A stretch of DNA of 17,264 nucleotides, from positions 1 through 17,264 of the forward strand of contig CACYNZ010000025.1 in the NCBI GenBank assembly GCA_902775835.1, written 5' to 3'. The notes beneath the pieces are model-generated. The model did not search any database and was not told the origin of the DNA. It worked only from the letters and a program-made list of their open reading frames with translations. A program made the translations under genes and the position numbers. This document shows positions 7,194 through 17,264 of this stretch, in pieces. The DNA comes from an uncultured Eubacteriales bacterium. Lineage in GTDB: Bacteria > Bacillota_A > Clostridia > Christensenellales > Aristaeellaceae. The first letter of the stretch is position 1. Each line of letters opens with the position of its first letter.

Positions 7194-8537
7194 TCAGTCT
7201 GTCACATATTTCCTGGACGGAATGGCTCCGGTATCAAGCAGCAGGCGCTGGAGTCCGGCCGGGTCAAGAAGCGCGGGGATTGTCTGTGTATCCAGCGCCA
7301 GGTGCGCGGCGGTGCCGGCCGCCTGGCCCAGGGCCATGGCCGTGGGCGTGATGCGCAGAGAGGCGGAAGCCTCATGGGTGGCGGAGACGCAGCGGCCCGT
7401 GATGAGCAGGTTCTGCACATGCTCTGGCACCATGACGCCGAAGGGAATGTCATAGCAGGGCAGTGAATGGTCCCAGGTAAGCGCGGCGCCGTTGGGGTCA
7501 TGAATATCCACGGGGAAGGCGCAGACGGCGACGCTGTCGGGAAACACGCTCTTTTGGATAATATCCTCTGCCGTCATGGTCTTCATGCAGTGGAAATGCC
7601 GGGTTTCCCGGACACCGATGGCGCAGCCGGTCTCCACCAGCTCGGCACCGGCAAAGCCGTCCACCCGGGTTTTCAGGAAATGAAGGAGATCATCCACCTG
7701 GCTGCGGCCTTCCATTTCCGCCAGGGTCAGATCTCTGGAGGACGTTCCGTTCAGGCGCAGCACCCGGGATGTGTTGACCAGGGCTTCGCCGGGATGGACG
7801 CCCTCGAACAGCAGAATCCGGTCCCGGTCCACATGCAGCGTGCCGTCTTCGCGTGCCTGTCTTACCAGGTCGAAGTACCCGGAGATGGCGGTGTAGGGCT
7901 GACTCAGGGCGTTGGGCGAGAGCACAAACTGATCCGGATGCGCCTGCATATACCGGCGTACAGCGGAAAAATCCACGTTCCGGATCCGGAAGATCATGGT
8001 CATGGGCTGGGCGAGATGGTCCGCTTCGCGTCCAAAGGTGAAGGGTACGCCGGCAGACAGGGCGAGATCCCCGTCTCCGGTGGCATCAATGTATATGCCG
8101 GCCTCCACGTCCTCCTCCCCGTCCCTGCCCAGTACATGGACAGAGCGGATTTGGCCCTGCTCCATGCGGCATTTTGTCACCCAGGTGTTGAGCAGGAGTG
8201 TCAGGTTCGGCTCGGCGCGCACAAGGTCAAACAGTACCTGACGCAGGAGCTGCGCGTCCACGGGCGTGATGGTGTCCGTGACGCCCAGCGGGTCCGGAAT
8301 ATGCCCCGGGGAGCCGCCGCGCTGCATGAGACGGTCCACGATTTCCTGGGCAATGCCGCGGACAATGGGCTGTCCGCGGAAGGTGAAGCCCATCAGGGGG
8401 CCGACCAGGGAAAGGGTATTGCTGCCGCCCAGCAGACTGGTCCTTTCCACCAGAAGCACGCGCCGGCCCAGGCGCGCGGCGGCAAGCGCGGCGCACAGGC
8501 CGCTGGCACCGGCGCCGAATACGGCGATATCAAACAT
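7194..8537 (-). CDS. FAD-dependent oxidoreductase, PF12831 (FAD_oxidored) type
   Basis: The 447-aa flavoprotein starts with a Rossmann dinucleotide-binding motif, VFGAGASG (6-13), with Glu31 ending strand 2 (LLVERTSLLGGSN). IYIDATGDGDLA (148-159) and the C-terminal LLITGRCVSATHEASASLR block are typical of the FAD_oxidored family, whose members act on many, mostly unknown, small molecules. There is no signal peptide, so it should be cytoplasmic. The frame is open to 8600, but the ATG at 8537 is chosen because AGGAGG (8543-8548) precedes it by 5 nt and the Rossmann motif follows at once. Its start overlaps the DUF4127 stop by 8 nt. Last gene of the aroE operon. Substrate and electron partner are unknown. 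Confidence 0.92.
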   Translation of the reverse strand: MFDIAVFGAGASGLCAALAAARLGRRVLLVERTSLLGGSNTLSLVGPLMGFTFRGQPIVRGIAQEIVDRLMQRGGSPGHIPDPLGVTDTITPVDAQLLRQVLFDLVRAEPNLTLLLNTWVTKCRMEQGQIRSVHVLGRDGEEDVEAGIYIDATGDGDLALSAGVPFTFGREADHLAQPMTMIFRIRNVDFSAVRRYMQAHPDQFVLSPNALSQPYTAISGYFDLVRQAREDGTLHVDRDRILLFEGVHPGEALVNTSRVLRLNGTSSRDLTLAEMEGRSQVDDLLHFLKTRVDGFAGAELVETGCAIGVRETRHFHCMKTMTAEDIIQKSVFPDSVAVCAFPVDIHDPNGAALTWDHSLPCYDIPFGVMVPEHVQNLLITGRCVSATHEASASLRITPTAMALGQAAGTAAHLALDTQTIPALLDPAGLQRLLLDTGAIPSRKYVTD

Positions 8538-9966
8538 GGCAGCCTCCTGAGACAGAGAGATCGGCTTCGAAAACGCGGTTCCAGGGCAGGGAAATATCAA
8601 ATGTGCCCAGCAGATTCCGAAGCGCGGGGCTCAGCTCGCTGAGGCATGCATCGGCAAGGGCGCGCAGTTTGAGGAGCGCTTCCTCGGGGTGATGCAGATG
8701 CATGGGATCCTCCCCTGCCCCGGTCAGCATGTCATTGAAGCGCTGGCGCACAAGCCCCTGATAGAACAGGTCATCCAGCAGACGTTCCCGCAGCGCGCAC
8801 AGATCCTGCCGGGCAGTGATCATGTCCGCGCGGATCTGGGCCACAAGACTGCCCATGGAATTGCTGGCGGTGTTCCATGCGCTGTAGCCGTACAGGCGTT
8901 CCGGATGCTCCAGTCGGTTCATCAGCGCCACACACCCGCCGTTGGCGCTGAGCAGATCAAGAAGATATACATGTCTGTGCGGATCGTTGATCAGTTCGTT
9001 CAGCGGGCTGGAAATGCCGGCGATATCCCAGGACTGAAGCGCGGTCTCGGTGCTGTCGCGCTGAACGCCGCCGGGCGGAAGCAGAATGGCGAGCACGTTC
9101 TCGGACTTTCCGCGGCGGATGCCGGAATAGCGCAGAACGGAATCCAGGTTCTGCACAAAGGGCCGGTCTTCATACAGGGCGGTGAAGGAAGTGCTCTCTT
9201 CCGGGAAGAAGACCAGGGAAACGTCCTGAACGGGAAGCTCAAGGGCGCGCATGATGGAAAGAAAACCGCCTTCATCCGTACCGTTGTGCAGGAAGACATG
9301 GGAAAGACCCTTGCCTGCGTCGAGGAGCTTCCGGGATTCACGGACCTGGAACCCATAGGTGTTCGAATCTTCCACCAGGAGCAGAAGCGAGGAGAAAACG
9401 CCTTTGCGCGCAAGCTCAATGCAGGCCTGGTTCACAGCGTGATTGCGGGCCCGGGTGGCCAGATACTTTTCCAGAACGCCCGGGGGAATCTGCTGGCGCG
9501 CGCTCTCCGCCTTGGCCCGGTCCATAAGGGAGTGCGTCTCCTCATAGATGGACTGAAGCGTGGAATAGGCGGAAAGGGCATGATAGGCGGTCAGATCATC
9601 CGAGGACAGCACGGAGATGGTGTTGCGCAGGATCACATTCCAGGCATGGACCGGTTTCGGGTTTTCCCGGACCATGGCCTCAAGAAGGGAAAGCCGGTGC
9701 AGGACGGTCTCCGTGTCTGTATGCGCGGTGCGGGATTCCATCAGGGAGCCATAGCAGAGATGATCCACGGACAGAACCAGGGCGTCACAGGAGGTGTAAT
9801 GCTCCCGCAGGAAATCCATGGTCCTGTCAAAGTCCGCAGGCTGATCAAAGAAATCCATGCATTCCGGGGGCGGCATGATACAGGTGTGGCCCGTGCTTTC
9901 CAGCATCTGGCACGGAAGGCGATAGTTGACCGGCCTGGAATCCAGGGGAAGAAAAAGAATGCGCAT
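8530..9966 (-). CDS. DUF4127 family protein
   Basis: The 478-aa protein fits DUF4127 (PF13552), a family without an established function. The N-terminal RILFLPLDSRPVNYRLP (2-18) is its hallmark. Further blocks are DALVLSVDHLCYGSLMESR (about 71-90) and, in the C-terminal half, YGYSAWNTASNSMGSLVAQ, which matches the conserved GWNTAsNTlG element. No signal peptide or membrane segment is visible. The ATG at 9966 shares one base with the preceding stop, and GAGAGGA lies shortly upstream. It is translationally coupled on both sides, so it probably acts with the FAD oxidoreductase and the TIM-barrel protein. The family call is firm from motifs; the role is unknown. Confidence 0.9.
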   Translation of the reverse strand: MRILFLPLDSRPVNYRLPCQMLESTGHTCIMPPPECMDFFDQPADFDRTMDFLREHYTSCDALVLSVDHLCYGSLMESRTAHTDTETVLHRLSLLEAMVRENPKPVHAWNVILRNTISVLSSDDLTAYHALSAYSTLQSIYEETHSLMDRAKAESARQQIPPGVLEKYLATRARNHAVNQACIELARKGVFSSLLLLVEDSNTYGFQVRESRKLLDAGKGLSHVFLHNGTDEGGFLSIMRALELPVQDVSLVFFPEESTSFTALYEDRPFVQNLDSVLRYSGIRRGKSENVLAILLPPGGVQRDSTETALQSWDIAGISSPLNELINDPHRHVYLLDLLSANGGCVALMNRLEHPERLYGYSAWNTASNSMGSLVAQIRADMITARQDLCALRERLLDDLFYQGLVRQRFNDMLTGAGEDPMHLHHPEEALLKLRALADACLSELSPALRNLLGTFDISLPWNRVFEADLSVSGGCHV

Positions 9967-10655
9967 CAGCTGTTCCTCTCAATCGCGTTGCGGAAGGCTT
10001 CAACCGCCTGTCGGATGGTGTCTTTTTCGTTTCCTGTGACAATGGCTCCGATCATCAGGCCGCGGATGCCGGTCTGTATCAGAGCGGGTACATCCTCGGG
10101 GAGAATATGGCGCTGGGTGGGCACCACCACCGGAAGGGCGGTGCGGCGCACGAGCATGCGGTAGTGGAGAAGATCCCGGTAGGACAGGGGCTGCCCGTAT
10201 TCCTGGCCGGGAATAATGGAAGCTTCCAGAATGGAGGCGCCGCACTGTTCCATGACATCCACTTCGTCCAGGGAATAGGTGGAATCACAGGCCGCCATGA
10301 GCGGAATGGGCGAGGGTATCAGCCGGGCCGGCACGTGATGGCCGTAAAGGGACAGGAAGGAAAAGGGCATGGAACAGACCTCGTCAAGGTCCAGGCGGCA
10401 GGCTTCCAGGCTGCCGCCGGGTACGAGGCCCATGGGCCGGCCGGAGGCGTAGTCCAGCATTTCCTGGATGGCGCTTTTTTCCTGGGCGAGACGCCCGAAG
10501 CCTGTGCCGCTGGCCCGGTGCTGCACATTGATATGCACCTTGACCACGTCAGCGCCGGCGTCAAAGGCGGTCCTGGCAAGATCCGGATCGTTTTTGGGCA
10601 GGCTCATGATGAGCGTGAGTTTCTTATCGCTGAGAAGCTGGAGATATGGATTCAT
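9966..10655 (-). CDS. Putative TIM-barrel enzyme of unknown function
   Basis: The 229-aa protein has the alternating strand and helix pattern of a small (beta/alpha)8 barrel. Visible elements are LTLIMSLPKND (14-24), GADVVKVHINVQHRASGTG (34-52), MGLVPGG, a middle strand ending LMAACDSTYS, and near the C-terminus LPVVVPTQ and IRGLMIGAIVTGN, which looks like a phosphate-binding strand and loop as in thiamine-phosphate synthase or NanE-type barrels. The His-containing KVHINVQHR block is a candidate active site. I cannot assign a family. The start overlaps the aroQ stop (ATGA), with no good Shine-Dalgarno, so translation probably depends on coupling to aroQ. Position inside the aroE-aroQ unit suggests a small polar or phosphorylated substrate, as inference only. 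Confidence 0.82.
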   Translation of the reverse strand: MNPYLQLLSDKKLTLIMSLPKNDPDLARTAFDAGADVVKVHINVQHRASGTGFGRLAQEKSAIQEMLDYASGRPMGLVPGGSLEACRLDLDEVCSMPFSFLSLYGHHVPARLIPSPIPLMAACDSTYSLDEVDVMEQCGASILEASIIPGQEYGQPLSYRDLLHYRMLVRRTALPVVVPTQRHILPEDVPALIQTGIRGLMIGAIVTGNEKDTIRQAVEAFRNAIERNS

Positions 10656-11125
10656 GCGTGCGGGACAGAATGCCCTTCCTCCTTTGTGCTTTGCGTGATG
10701 GACATAAGGGCGGTCAGAGCCAGGAGATATCCCTGGAAACCGAGGCCGACAATCTGGCCTTCGCAGGCGCTGGCCGTCATGGATACATGCCGGAAGGATT
10801 CACGCCTGTGAATATTGCTCATGTGCACTTCGATGGTGGGAATGGGCACGGAGGCCACGGCATCATGCAGCGCCACGGAAGTGTGGGTGTATCCGCCGGG
10901 ATTGAACACGATGCCGTCGAGATGGTCAAAATAGGCCTGCTGGATGAAATCAATGAGCTGGCCTTCGGAATTGCTCTGCCGGCAGGTTACCTCGCAGCCC
11001 AGGGCCTGGGCATGGGCCTGGATCATGCTGACCAGGTCCTCATAGGTATTCGTGCCGTATACATTCTTTTCCCTCAGCCCGGTCATGTTGATATTCGGAC
11101 CGTTGAGCACAAGAAAATGCTTCAT
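10652..11125 (-). CDS. aroQ: Type II 3-dehydroquinate dehydratase
   Basis: The 157-aa enzyme interconverts 3-dehydroquinate and 3-dehydroshikimate, the third step of the shikimate pathway. All family hallmarks are present: LNGPNINMTGLRE (7-19), Tyr23 as the catalytic base with Arg18, NSEGQLIDFIQ (52-62), NPGGYTHTS (76-84 region, Asn76 and His81), and EVHMSNIHRRESFRH (99-113) with catalytic His101 and Arg112. Length is normal for the dodecameric type II enzyme. The start overlaps the aroE stop (ATGA) and is preceded by GAGGAGGG. The same reaction also serves quinate breakdown, which matters because the rest of the shikimate pathway is absent here. Confidence 0.96.
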   Translation of the reverse strand: MKHFLVLNGPNINMTGLREKNVYGTNTYEDLVSMIQAHAQALGCEVTCRQSNSEGQLIDFIQQAYFDHLDGIVFNPGGYTHTSVALHDAVASVPIPTIEVHMSNIHRRESFRHVSMTASACEGQIVGLGFQGYLLALTALMSITQSTKEEGHSVPHA

Positions 11126-11907
11126 GAGATTCCCTCCTCAAGAATTGCCCGGGTGAGATCATCATCCAGGGCACGGCCCTGCCAGACGGATTCCGCGGCC
11201 ACAGCCTGGTGCACCAGCATGGAAAGCCCGGTGACCCGGGGTATGCCGCAGGCGTGCGCGGCGGCGGTCAGCACGGTTTCCCGGGGATTATAGATGAGAT
11301 CGGCCACGCCGCGGCAGGAGCGGAAAAGCCGGGGCAGAAGCTCCGGGTCCAGGGGACAGCCTTCAGGCCTGGGATACATGCCGCAGGGTGTGGTATTGAC
11401 CAGAATGCCGTGGAAGCACTGAACAAGTTCCTGATAGGAAATGGCACCGGGTCCCGGCGTGCGGGAAACCAGGGTGACGGATTGGGCGCCCATGGTGTCA
11501 AGGGCGGTGACTACGGCTCTCGAGGCTCCGCCGGTCCCCAGGACATAGCAGTCCTCGCCGGCGGGATCAATGGCTGCGGAGCGCAGCATGTAGGCAAAGC
11601 CCTGAACATCCGTATTGTATCCCCGAGCCTGGGAACAGAGCACCGTGTTCACCGCACCGACTTTCTCCGCCAGCGGGTCCATGGAGGACAGGAGTGGGAG
11701 AATATCCTTTTTATAGGGGATGGTGACATTGAGTCCGTCATACTCTTTCATGGCACGGGCTGCTTCCTCGGGGAAACGTTCACGGCTGATCTCGAGGAGC
11801 TCATAGGTATCCTGAAGCCCGAGATGCCGGAAGATGGCCTGATGAATGGGGACGGACAGACTGTGCCCCAGCTTTTCTCCCAGAAGCGCGAAATGCTTCA
11901 CGGGCAT
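11122..11907 (-). CDS. aroE: Shikimate dehydrogenase (AroE family)
   Basis: The 261-aa enzyme reduces 3-dehydroshikimate to shikimate with NADPH. Substrate residues are visible: Ser16 and Ser18 in LGHSLS, Lys66 in NVTIPYKKD, Asn87 in GAVNT, Asp100 in GYNTD and Gln234 in LVHQA. The cofactor loop is GTGGASR (124-130), and VSRT (147-150) favours NADP. The usual HSxSPxIHN reads HSLSVPIHQ, a mild deviation. The frame is open to 11967, but that extension would run through the recA terminator, so the ATG at 11907 is preferred. The AGGAAG (11910-11915) is only 2 nt from it; a GTG two codons later (11901) would have better spacing and is an alternative. A quinate/shikimate dehydrogenase of the same fold remains possible. 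Confidence 0.94.
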   Translation of the reverse strand: MPVKHFALLGEKLGHSLSVPIHQAIFRHLGLQDTYELLEISRERFPEEAARAMKEYDGLNVTIPYKKDILPLLSSMDPLAEKVGAVNTVLCSQARGYNTDVQGFAYMLRSAAIDPAGEDCYVLGTGGASRAVVTALDTMGAQSVTLVSRTPGPGAISYQELVQCFHGILVNTTPCGMYPRPEGCPLDPELLPRLFRSCRGVADLIYNPRETVLTAAAHACGIPRVTGLSMLVHQAVAAESVWQGRALDDDLTRAILEEGIS

Positions 11908-11932
11908 CACTTCCTGTCTGTTTGTAAATGCA

Positions 11933-11962
11933 GAAAAAGGGACAGTATGATACTGCCCCTTA
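11933..11962 (-). terminator. Intrinsic terminator directly after recA
   Basis: On the reverse strand an 11-bp stem with one mismatch (11961-11951 with 11947-11937, 3-nt loop) is followed by a U-rich run (11938-11934). It starts only 5 nt past the recA stop and ends about 25 nt before the aroE start. It fits a Rho-independent terminator that separates recA from the aroE operon. I found no convincing promoter between it and aroE, so leakage through it may supply the downstream genes. Confidence 0.8.
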
Positions 11963-11966
11963 CGCA

Positions 11967-13121
11967 TCAGGTCTCATCTCCGGTGTCCATGACATCCAGC
12001 AGATCATCTTCCTGATCCTGTTCCACATTTTCTTCCGGAAGATCACCGGAAGGTGCGGCGGAGGCAGCAGCGCCGGAGCCGGCAAACATACGCTCCCGGA
12101 CCTGGGCTTCCACTTCGTCGTAGACTTCGGGATGATCCTTGAGATAAATCCTGGTATTGTCACGGCCCTGGCCGATACGCTCCCCTTCATAGGAGAACCA
12201 GGCACCGCTCTTGTGAATGATGTCCATTTCCACGGCAAGGTCGAGAAGCGTACCTTCGCGGCTGATGCCTTCACCGTAGATGATGTCGAATTCTGCAGTG
12301 CGGAACGGCGGTGCCACCTTGTTCTTCACAACCTTGACCTTGGTGTGGGCACCGATGATCTCGCTGCCGTTCTTCAGCTGCTCGCCCTTGCGCACGTCAA
12401 GACGTACGGAGGAATAGAATTTCAGGGCGCGGCCGCCAGGTGTGGTTTCGGGATTGCCGTACATGACGCCCACTTTTTCACGCAGCTGGTTGATAAAGAT
12501 GGCAACGCATCCGGTTTTGTTGATAATGCCGGTGAGCTTGCGCATGGCCTGGGACATCATGCGGGCCTGAAGACCCACAAAGCTGTCGCCCATGACGCCT
12601 TCAATCTCCTGCCGCGGAACCAGGGCGGCCACAGAGTCGATGACCACCACGTCAATGGCGCCGGAGCGGACCAGGGCTTCCGTCACTTCCAGAGCCTGCT
12701 CGCCGGTATCCGGCTGGGAAATATACAGGTCCTGAATATTGACTCCAAGAAGCGCGGCATAGGTGGGATCCAGGGCGTGCTCCGCATCCACGAAAGCACA
12801 GAAGCCGCCGGCTTTCTGGGCCTGGGCCACGATGTGAAGGGCAACGGTGGTTTTACCGGAAGATTCCGGTCCGAAGATTTCCACGATTCTTCCGCGGGGG
12901 ACACCGCCGATGCCCAGGGCGGCATCCAGGGTCAGAATGCCGGTGGGGATGGAGGCGATGTTCTGGTGAAGCTTGGAATCTCCCAGCTTCATGACGGTCC
13001 CGGCACCGAACTGCTTATCCAGTTCCGCCATGGCGCGTTCCAGAGCCTTGAGCTTTTCTTCCTTGGCAGATTCCTGGGAGACGACGGGTTTTTCAGCCTT
13101 TTCGGGCTTTTTCGATGCCAT
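11967..13121 (-). CDS. recA: Recombinase A
   Basis: The 384-aa protein is the ATP-dependent strand-exchange protein that drives homologous recombination and activates LexA self-cleavage. Walker A is GPESSGKTT (84-92) and Walker B is the [10 protein letters not shown] strand. The signature [11 protein letters not shown] follows loop 1 and loop 2 ([12 protein letters not shown]). The N-terminal oligomerisation helix and an acidic, low-complexity C-terminus are as expected. The start at 13121 follows AAAGGATG at a normal distance. It has its own promoter with a LexA-box-like palindrome and is followed by a terminator, so it is probably a single-gene unit, although lacZ readthrough is possible. 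Confidence 0.98.
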   Translation of the reverse strand: MASKKPEKAEKPVVSQESAKEEKLKALERAMAELDKQFGAGTVMKLGDSKLHQNIASIPTGILTLDAALGIGGVPRGRIVEIFGPESSGKTTVALHIVAQAQKAGGFCAFVDAEHALDPTYAALLGVNIQDLYISQPDTGEQALEVTEALVRSGAIDVVVIDSVAALVPRQEIEGVMGDSFVGLQARMMSQAMRKLTGIINKTGCVAIFINQLREKVGVMYGNPETTPGGRALKFYSSVRLDVRKGEQLKNGSEIIGAHTKVKVVKNKVAPPFRTAEFDIIYGEGISREGTLLDLAVEMDIIHKSGAWFSYEGERIGQGRDNTRIYLKDHPEVYDEVEAQVRERMFAGSGAAASAAPSGDLPEENVEQDQEDDLLDVMDTGDET

Positions 13122-13155
13122 ATTGCATACATCCTTTCTTTCTCTTTGCAGAGAA

Positions 13156-13184
13156 ATGGTAACATTTCACCTTCAGGTTTTCAA
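13156..13184 (-). promoter_or_regulatory. recA promoter
   Basis: On the reverse strand, -35 TTGAAA (13184-13179) and -10 TACCAT (13161-13156) are separated by 17 nt, with a TG one base upstream of the -10 that would give an extended -10 element. It lies about 35 nt upstream of the recA start codon. Spacing and hexamers are seen directly; activity is inferred. Confidence 0.75.
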
Positions 13185-13185
13185 G

Positions 13186-13199
13186 TGAGCGAATGCTCG
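13186..13199 (-). promoter_or_regulatory. Probable LexA (SOS) operator of recA, variant form
   Basis: The palindrome GAGC-N4-GCTC (13198-13187 on the reverse strand) abuts the -35 element of recA. The Gram-positive SOS box is commonly given as CGAACATATGTTCG; the site here matches 9 of 14 positions and keeps perfect dyad symmetry, with G for A in the half-site. Its position fits repression by LexA. Another regulator could bind it. Confidence 0.55.
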
Positions 13200-13223
13200 A
13201 AAATGCAGTGTTTTTGCCGCACA

Positions 13224-16205
<2,982 letters not shown>

Positions 16206-16231
16206 CTAAAACTTCACTCGAGATTGTTCAG

Positions 16232-16260
16232 ATTATACATGATTGCAGGAGGAAAGTCAT
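16232..16260 (-). promoter_or_regulatory. lacZ promoter
   Basis: On the reverse strand a perfect -10 TATAAT (16237-16232) is preceded by ATGACT (16260-16255, four of six matches to TTGACA) at 17-nt spacing. The leader to the lacZ start is about 30 nt and contains AGGAGGT. Confidence 0.75.
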
Positions 16261-16340
16261 CATTGGAAGGAAAAGGAAAAGCAAAAAAACCGCGCAGGTT
16301 CTGCGTGTTCTGCAAAGGATGCGGAACCGGGCCCCATGCC

Positions 16341-16369
16341 TTGCAAATGCTCCGGGCTTGCAGTAATAT
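16341..16369 (+). promoter_or_regulatory. Candidate pepC promoter
   Basis: TTGCAA (16341-16346) and TAATAT (16364-16369) are spaced by 17 nt, each with four of six consensus matches. They lie about 30 nt upstream of the pepC start, with AAAAGGAGG (16385-16393) between. Confidence 0.5.
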
Positions 16370-16401
16370 TTGCCTACATGAGCGAAAAGGAGGCCAAATG
16401 T

Positions 16402-17264
16402 ATGTCTGTATGTGTCAGTGAACAGCTTCTCAGCCAGTGGTCAGAGGCGTACCGGAACAGCCCGGAGCGTCAGATGGCGACCATGGCCCTGTCCCGCAGT
16501 GATCTCAACAGTGTGGATGTGGTGCCGAATCAGGCGGCGAAAATGCGCCATAAGTTCTCCCTGAATCTGGAGACCCTTCCCGTGACCAACCAGAAGCAGA
16601 GCGGACGCTGCTGGCTGTTTGCCGCAACCAATGTGCTGCGCGAAAGCATTGCCCAGAAGCTGAACCTGAAGGACTTTGAGCTTTCACAGAGCTATCTGGC
16701 CTTCTGGGACAAGTTCGAGCGTGCGAACTATTTCCTGGATCTCATGATCCGGCACGCGGATGTCCCCGCCAATGACCGCACCGTGTCCTTCATTCTCGCC
16801 ACCGGCGTGCATGACGGCGGCCAGTGGGACATGTTCGCCAATATCGTCCGCAAGTACGGCGTTGTGCCCAAGGATGTATACGATGAGACCTATCAGAGCA
16901 GCAGCACCCGGGCCATGAACCATGTGCTCAACCGCAGCCTCAAGGCCGGAACGGCCAGACTGCGCGCCATGAAAAAGGCCGGTGCCAGCCAGGATGAACT
17001 GGAGAGCGTGCAGAAGGAAATCATGGGCAAGGTCTATGGCTTCCTGTGCAGCTGCTATGGCGGAGAGCCGCCGTGCTGCTTCGATTTTGAATATGTGGAC
17101 AAGGACGGCGCCTATCACGAGGAAAAGGGCATGACGCCCAGGACGTTTGCGGACAAGTATGCTTCCGAGACCCTGAACGAAAGCGTCAGCATCATCCACG
17201 CGCCCACGGCGGACAAGCCCTGGCATGAAATGTTCACGGTCAAGTATCTGGGCAATGTGGTGGG
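16402..17264 (+). CDS. pepC: Aminopeptidase C (bleomycin hydrolase family, C1B), 3' truncated by window end
   Basis: The first 287 codons of a papain-like cytosolic aminopeptidase are present, roughly two thirds of the usual 440-450 aa. The protein begins MSVCVSEQLLSQWSEAY. The active-site block PVTNQKQSGRCWLFAATN (60-77) carries Gln64 for the oxyanion hole and the nucleophile Cys70; the usual S at position 66 is Q. SQSYLAFWDKFERANYFL and TGVHDGGQWDMFANIVRKYGVVPK are further family blocks. The catalytic His and Asn lie beyond the window. ATG 16402 is chosen because AGGAGG (16388-16393) is 8 nt upstream; the ATG at 16398 is out of frame. It is divergent from lacZ and probably takes part in intracellular peptide breakdown. 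Confidence 0.94.
   Translation, partial: MSVCVSEQLLSQWSEAYRNSPERQMATMALSRSDLNSVDVVPNQAAKMRHKFSLNLETLPVTNQKQSGRCWLFAATNVLRESIAQKLNLKDFELSQSYLAFWDKFERANYFLDLMIRHADVPANDRTVSFILATGVHDGGQWDMFANIVRKYGVVPKDVYDETYQSSSTRAMNHVLNRSLKAGTARLRAMKKAGASQDELESVQKEIMGKVYGFLCSCYGGEPPCCFDFEYVDKDGAYHEEKGMTPRTFADKYASETLNESVSIIHAPTADKPWHEMFTVKYLGNVV

Noticed and set aside
7467..10164. Two long + strand frames (7467-8642 and 8689-10164)
   Set aside because: They are antisense to the FAD oxidoreductase and DUF4127 genes, have no Shine-Dalgarno or coding-like composition, and share the GC-driven artefact.
16222..16245. Three GATT repeats at 9-10 nt steps over the lacZ -10
   Set aside because: Four-base units are too short to call an operator; they may be chance in an AT-rich promoter.

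Overview
The window reads as chromosomal DNA of a GC-rich member of the Bacillota, most likely an anaerobic, gut-type clostridium. Supporting signs are strong AGGAGG-type ribosome binding sites, sigma-A-type promoters, a Firmicutes-style RecA, a MATE pump of the DMTTGPL type, a PatB/MalY-type aminotransferase, a DUF4127 protein and a cytoplasmic LacZ. The species cannot be named from sequence alone. Coding density is high and third codon positions are GC-rich, which produces many long but spurious antisense reading frames.

Left edge (1-97): the 3' end of a group II intron, with domain V, domain VI with its bulged branch-point A, and a 3' splice site ending in AT. The CGC catalytic triad points to class IIC. 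The intron-encoded reverse transcriptase, if any, lies outside the window.

Forward operon (160-7136): after a promoter with a perfect TATAAT, seven tightly packed genes encode a membrane-anchored, degenerate metallophosphoesterase, a MATE exporter, an unknown polytopic membrane protein, an RsuA-family 16S rRNA pseudouridine synthase, an RsmC-like 16S rRNA methyltransferase, a PatB/MalY C-S lyase or aminotransferase, and an acyltransferase-3 membrane protein. Several junctions are 4-11 nt overlaps. The unit ends at a strong hairpin terminator (7123-7178) shared with the opposing operon.

Reverse strand (16193 down to 7194): lacZ (GH2 beta-galactosidase), then recA with its own promoter and a LexA-box-like palindrome. 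A Rho-independent terminator follows immediately after recA. Next comes a five-gene translationally coupled unit: aroE, aroQ, a TIM-barrel protein of unknown function, a DUF4127 protein and a PF12831-type FAD oxidoreductase. Linking two consecutive shikimate-pathway enzymes to three uncharacterised proteins is the most interesting metabolic signal in the window. It could be a dedicated quinate/shikimate branch, but no substrate can be assigned from sequence.

Right edge: a divergent promoter region (16194-16401) drives lacZ leftward and pepC (aminopeptidase C / bleomycin hydrolase family) rightward. pepC is cut by the window end. I saw no tRNA, rRNA, CRISPR array, insertion sequence or phage gene.
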